Assembly: GCA_011364975.1 (NCBI GenBank)
Contig: RDOE01000031.1
Location: forward strand, 1-37,286
Direction of reading: 5' to 3'
Length of the DNA stretch: 37,286 bases
Source of the DNA: Promethearchaeota archaeon
GTDB taxonomy: Archaea > Asgardarchaeota > Lokiarchaeia > Sigyniarchaeales > SOKP01
Position 1 is the first letter of the stretch; each line of letters begins with the position of its first letter. Below are positions 34,650 through 37,286 of the stretch, piece after piece. Position numbers and translations under genes: made by a program. Under the pieces are notes generated by a model. It saw only the letters and a program-made list of their open reading frames with translations, was not told where the DNA came from and did not search any database.

Positions 34650-35723
34650 TCATAACTTATATCTTAAAATAGCAATTATTTCTCCTAAATCAATAATTTG
34701 TTGGCCTGTAGGATGTTCACTACTTAAAATGTTGATAGTTCCCCCATTCCTTTCTACATCAGTTATGATCTCTTCAACTTGTAGCTTTTTTTCGTTAGAA
34801 ACTCCTCTAATTACAATATCAGCAACAAAAAGCTCCTTTATGGCTCCTTGTTTGCCTGCATTTGCTATTTCATCAAACCCAATGGCGATTAGATCAGGTT
34901 CGGTACTAAATAAAGTAAGAATTTCTTCAATTTTCTCTGCTTCTTGAAGAACTTTGACCTCTTCCCTAAATTTTAAAAGTTCTTTGGATTTTAAGGTTTC
35001 TAAAATCGCAGTCTCTAACCCTGAGCTTGCATGAATACTATATATTTTTGGTAAATAAGGAGGATTAAATTTTTCCTTAATATATTGGATAAATTTATCA
35101 CGTGTATTTCCAGGACCACATATTATTAATACATCAAATTGAGTAGATTTATAGTTCTCTTCTATAACCTTGTTGATGCTAAGAAAGAATTCTTCCAGAG
35201 CTTTATTTCGATGTGTTTGTTCATACCTTTTTCCGGGGATATTAGTTTTTATTGTGGTGATCTTAGTATGACTATAATTCGTTACTAAATCAATAGTTGC
35301 CAATCCCGTTTCAATCGCCACTATAAGCATAATGAAGTTCACTTTAAACTTCGAGGCTTCTTTTAATCTTTTTAGCTCACTTTTCAACCATTTTTCTTTA
35401 GAGATGATTAATATATCCCCGATTTCGACATTAAAAGTATGATAGGTCCCATAAGATACGAAATCTTCAGGACCTTCTAAGATTGTCCCTTTAATTCTTA
35501 GACGATTTGAAAATTCGTGAAATGCTAATGATTCCACATTTAATTTCAAGTACATTGACTTTCTTTCCCCTTTTGAACCTTCTTTCAAAATGACTCGGCG
35601 TTGTGTTCTTGAACTAACTTTATCGCTCTTTGTTATAACATTATAAAGAGTCCAAAGATCATTTAAATCTTCTACTTTAACCGTAATTTCTTCAAATTTT
35701 TTATCAATTTCTAAAATCTTCAC
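34650..35723 (-). CDS. pelA: aPelota (Dom34), mRNA surveillance and ribosome rescue factor
   Basis: Archaeal Pelota binds the ribosomal A site with aEF1A and ABCE1 to rescue stalled ribosomes. The 357-residue protein has the three eRF1-like domains: an N-terminal Sm-like domain (about 1-125; KILEIDKKFEEITVKVEDLNDLWTLYNVI is its start), a central domain (about 130-255; IAIETGLATI-type region and ICGPGNTRDKFI) and a C-terminal L7Ae-like domain (about 258-357; EKIEEILTLF, FDEIANAGKQGAIKELFVAD, SSEHPTGQQI). It lacks the GGQ of release factors, as expected. The start codon is GTG at 35723; an upstream ATG reads into a stop. Confidence 0.95.
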   Translation of the reverse strand: MKILEIDKKFEEITVKVEDLNDLWTLYNVITKSDKVSSRTQRRVILKEGSKGERKSMYLKLNVESLAFHEFSNRLRIKGTILEGPEDFVSYGTYHTFNVEIGDILIISKEKWLKSELKRLKEASKFKVNFIMLIVAIETGLATIDLVTNYSHTKITTIKTNIPGKRYEQTHRNKALEEFFLSINKVIEENYKSTQFDVLIICGPGNTRDKFIQYIKEKFNPPYLPKIYSIHASSGLETAILETLKSKELLKFREEVKVLQEAEKIEEILTLFSTEPDLIAIGFDEIANAGKQGAIKELFVADIVIRGVSNEKKLQVEEIITDVERNGGTINILSSEHPTGQQIIDLGEIIAILRYKL

Positions 35724-35826
35724 GGTTTATTTCATAATTCCGAGGATATCTTTAAATAATAATTAATTTAATGTTTAGTAAAAGATTAATGTTCCTTGAT
35801 TTTGTATCTTTATATTAATTTTCATT

Positions 35827-35849
35827 AAAATAAAAAAAAGATAAAAAAA
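35827..35849 (-). terminator. Oligo-T terminator after the WH2-like gene
   Basis: Read on the minus strand, runs of seven, eight and four T residues separated by single or few bases begin about 20 bases after the stop of the 51-codon gene. This strong U-tract should end its transcript before aPelota. Confidence 0.5.
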
Positions 35850-35867
35850 TTCTTACTTAAAAAAATT

Positions 35868-36023
35868 TTAATCATTTGCTCCTAAAGCTTGTTTTAATTT
35901 ATCTAATTCTTCCATCCGTTTTTTTTTCTCTTCTTCACGCTTCTTTAGCTCTGATTCGTCAACTTTTTGGAGCGATACACCTTTTTTAATTTGCTCTTGC
36001 AATTCCTTGTCTAAGGGCGCCAT
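35868..36023 (-). CDS. 51-residue WH2-like protein, possible actin-monomer binder
   Basis: A short ATG-started gene with its own signals: two GGTG boxes (one within GAGGTG at 36026-36031) lie just upstream, and a T-rich terminator follows. Residues 5-20 read DKELQEQIKKGVSLQK and then V21, which aligns with the WH2 consensus (LLxxIxxGxxLKKV): leucine at 8, Q-I at 11-12, G15, L18, K20, V21. The rest (about 22-48) is a Lys/Glu-rich helix ending LKQALGAND. WH2 motifs bind the cleft of G-actin in eukaryotes; Asgard archaea encode actins, so a stand-alone thymosin-like regulator is plausible. The second consensus leucine is Gln9. The motif is short, so chance similarity remains possible. Confidence 0.62.
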   Translation of the reverse strand: MAPLDKELQEQIKKGVSLQKVDESELKKREEEKKKRMEELDKLKQALGAND

Positions 36024-36217
36024 TACACCTCAACACCTTTTTAAATTATCTCGTGTGTAAATATTAATCAATTTTTATACACAAATTATAATAGAATTTA
36101 TTTATAAGCTTACCGAAAAATTAGTTTTTTTAAATTAATGCGTATATAATGACTAAAATTCATTTTTAGTTATTACTTGCAAAATACAATTGATAAAATG
36201 AAAAATTTAACCTAAAT

Positions 36218-36667
36218 CTAAATTTCTAATTCCATTAAATACGCATTTTCTTTATGACGATAATAATTCTCTACTTTCTCAGTTATTTTGAAGTTAAATT
36301 TTCTATACAATTTTTGAGCAGTAACATTTTTGGTATTCACATTTAATATAATTCGTTTTATATGAGCTATTTTTTTTATTTTGTCTAACGTAAAATCTAA
36401 TAAAACGCTTCCATACCCTTGGCCCTGAAATCTCTCATCAATAAGAAAGTTAATAATATTCACACTATCTATACTATCCTGTAAAGCTATAGCGAAACCT
36501 ATAATTCTTTTTTGATCATCAGTTATTTTTAAAAAAAGAGTATTACGAATTATTAAACTTCGCAAAATTTCTTTCGAAAAAGCATCCTTATTGAATGTAT
36601 ATTTTTCTAAATTATATATTTCATCTAAGTCCTCAATGATAACATTCTCAACCCACATAATACTCAT
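36218..36667 (-). CDS. rimI: RimI/Ard1-like N-terminal acetyltransferase
   Basis: A 149-residue GNAT enzyme that probably acetylates protein N-termini. Family landmarks: EDLDEIYNLEKYTF at the start, IGFAIAL, the acetyl-CoA loop RFQGQGYGSVLL (about 78-89), the LNVNTKNVTAQKLYRKFNF segment (about 107-125) typical of RimI/Ard1, and YYRHKENAYLMELEI at the end. The archaeal homologue usually handles N-alpha-acetylation after Met removal. The ATG at 36667 overlaps the end of the preceding radical SAM gene by 20 bases, so the two are probably translationally coupled. Confidence 0.88.
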   Translation of the reverse strand: MSIMWVENVIIEDLDEIYNLEKYTFNKDAFSKEILRSLIIRNTLFLKITDDQKRIIGFAIALQDSIDSVNIINFLIDERFQGQGYGSVLLDFTLDKIKKIAHIKRIILNVNTKNVTAQKLYRKFNFKITEKVENYYRHKENAYLMELEI

Positions 36668-37286
36668 ATTCCTCTTTAAATAGCTTAATTGGAGTTTTTT
36701 CGGTAATTTGACAATATTCTTTTTCCCTAAATGGAGTCATTTCTATGATAAATCCATTTAAGTCATATTCTTCTAAATACTTTAAAAAATCATTATTAAG
36801 GACAATTGATAAAGGTAATTTAAAAGTATTATTCTTAAATTCCATGTATTCTTCGGGTATTTTATATTCTTTGCGTATAAATTTATTGAATTCTTCTAAT
36901 GCATTGATGTTCCCCTCTATTTGTCCAAACATAAGTAAACCCTCGTCATTAATATATTCATATGGAAACTTAATATTGGCAGCTCTTCTTCGATATCTTT
37001 CTTTAAGTTGCCAGAAATCTTTAGCAATAATGGGACAAAAATGAATTTTTATTGAGACTTTAGGAGCCACCCTTTCGATTAATTCTATAGCCCAATCTTT
37101 ACTATTTTCAACCGAAGCAAGAGTTCCTTCTTTTAGTTTAAATCCACGATTTTTCAATTGTTCACTATTTGGAAAACAATATTCAAATTCGTTTAAATTA
37201 ATGAAATCAGCTCCAATAGCATCAAGATGTATAATTAGATTTTCAAGATCATCGATATATTCTTTTTCAGGGATCAACGGAACTTC
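36648..37286 (-). CDS. C-terminal part of a radical SAM (PFL-activase-related, COG2108-like) protein
   Basis: The frame is open to the window edge, so this is a partial gene; its N-terminal part with the iron-sulfur cysteines must lie beyond 37286. The visible 212 residues show text typical of the archaeal family related to pyruvate formate-lyase activating enzyme: ADFINLNEFEYCFPNSEQLKNRGF, then KIHFCPIIAKDFWQLKERYRRRAA. The family function is not established. A TTG at 37277 should not be taken as the start. It overlaps the start of the acetyltransferase gene by 20 bases. Confidence 0.72.
   Translation of the reverse strand, partial: EVPLIPEKEYIDDLENLIIHLDAIGADFINLNEFEYCFPNSEQLKNRGFKLKEGTLASVENSKDWAIELIERVAPKVSIKIHFCPIIAKDFWQLKERYRRRAANIKFPYEYINDEGLLMFGQIEGNINALEEFNKFIRKEYKIPEEYMEFKNNTFKLPLSIVLNNDFLKYLEEYDLNGFIIEMTPFREKEYCQITEKTPIKLFKEEYEYYVG

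Noticed and set aside
34636..34947. Plus-strand open frame of 103 codons
   Set aside because: Antisense to the C-terminal domain of aPelota.
36745..37044. Plus-strand open frame of 99 codons
   Set aside because: Antisense to the radical SAM C-terminal part, which has clear family text.

Overview
The window looks like chromosomal DNA from an AT-rich archaeon, most likely an Asgard archaeon (Promethearchaeota, Loki-like). The archaeal signature is clear: the GatDE amidotransferase, Nop5 plus fibrillarin, an SmAP3-type Lsm protein, aPelota, archaeal-type methionine adenosyltransferase, archaeal Elp3 and a TATA-box promoter. The Asgard assignment is an inference. It rests on eukaryote-like proteins (Elf1, AN1 zinc fingers on membrane proteins, a WH2-like peptide, a coiled-coil/polyproline protein) and the very low GC content. 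No rRNA, tRNA, CRISPR array, insertion sequence or prophage gene was seen, and no stretch above 300 bases lacks a gene.

Left part (0-14.8 kb) is mostly housekeeping on the minus strand. It holds ribosomal protein uL2 away from its usual gene neighbours, GatD/GatE (Gln-tRNA formation), a glycyl radical enzyme with an unusual active-site motif, Elp3 (wobble-uridine modification), PyrD/PyrK (pyrimidine synthesis), RNase HII and two HTH regulators. The plus-strand pair Nop5-fibrillarin is the C/D-box sRNP methylation core. At 14.83-14.98 kb an HTH-CBS regulator diverges from methionine adenosyltransferase over a palindromic region and a clear TATA box.

Middle (16-20.5 kb): small zinc-ribbon proteins, a 41-residue acidic/basic peptide gene, and two plus-strand membrane proteins that both start with an AN1-like zinc finger. 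One is an intact M50 site-2 protease; the other is a rhomboid that has lost its catalytic residues. A HypB-like GTPase and SmAP3 follow.

The most unusual region is 20.5-36 kb. A minus-strand run of eight closely packed genes (29641 down to 20532) encodes four orphan proteins, an AAA ATPase, a charged coiled-coil protein, a protein that looks like a short SMC/Rad50-type pseudo-ATPase, and a small tandem winged-helix protein resembling the kite subunits of SMC complexes. Upstream lies an Elf1 elongation-factor gene interrupted by 31 bases; removing them restores the reading frame and the first zinc CxxC, and the flanks fold like a relaxed bulge-helix-bulge, so it may be an archaeal mRNA intron. 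Further right are a BRK1/CCDC53-like coiled-coil plus polyproline protein, a long helical protein, a TRAM-type radical SAM enzyme with aPelota, a 51-residue WH2-like peptide (possible actin-monomer binder), an N-acetyltransferase and the truncated end of another radical SAM protein.

Function calls are by eye from motifs. The SMC-like, kite, WH2 and BRK1-like assignments are hypotheses.
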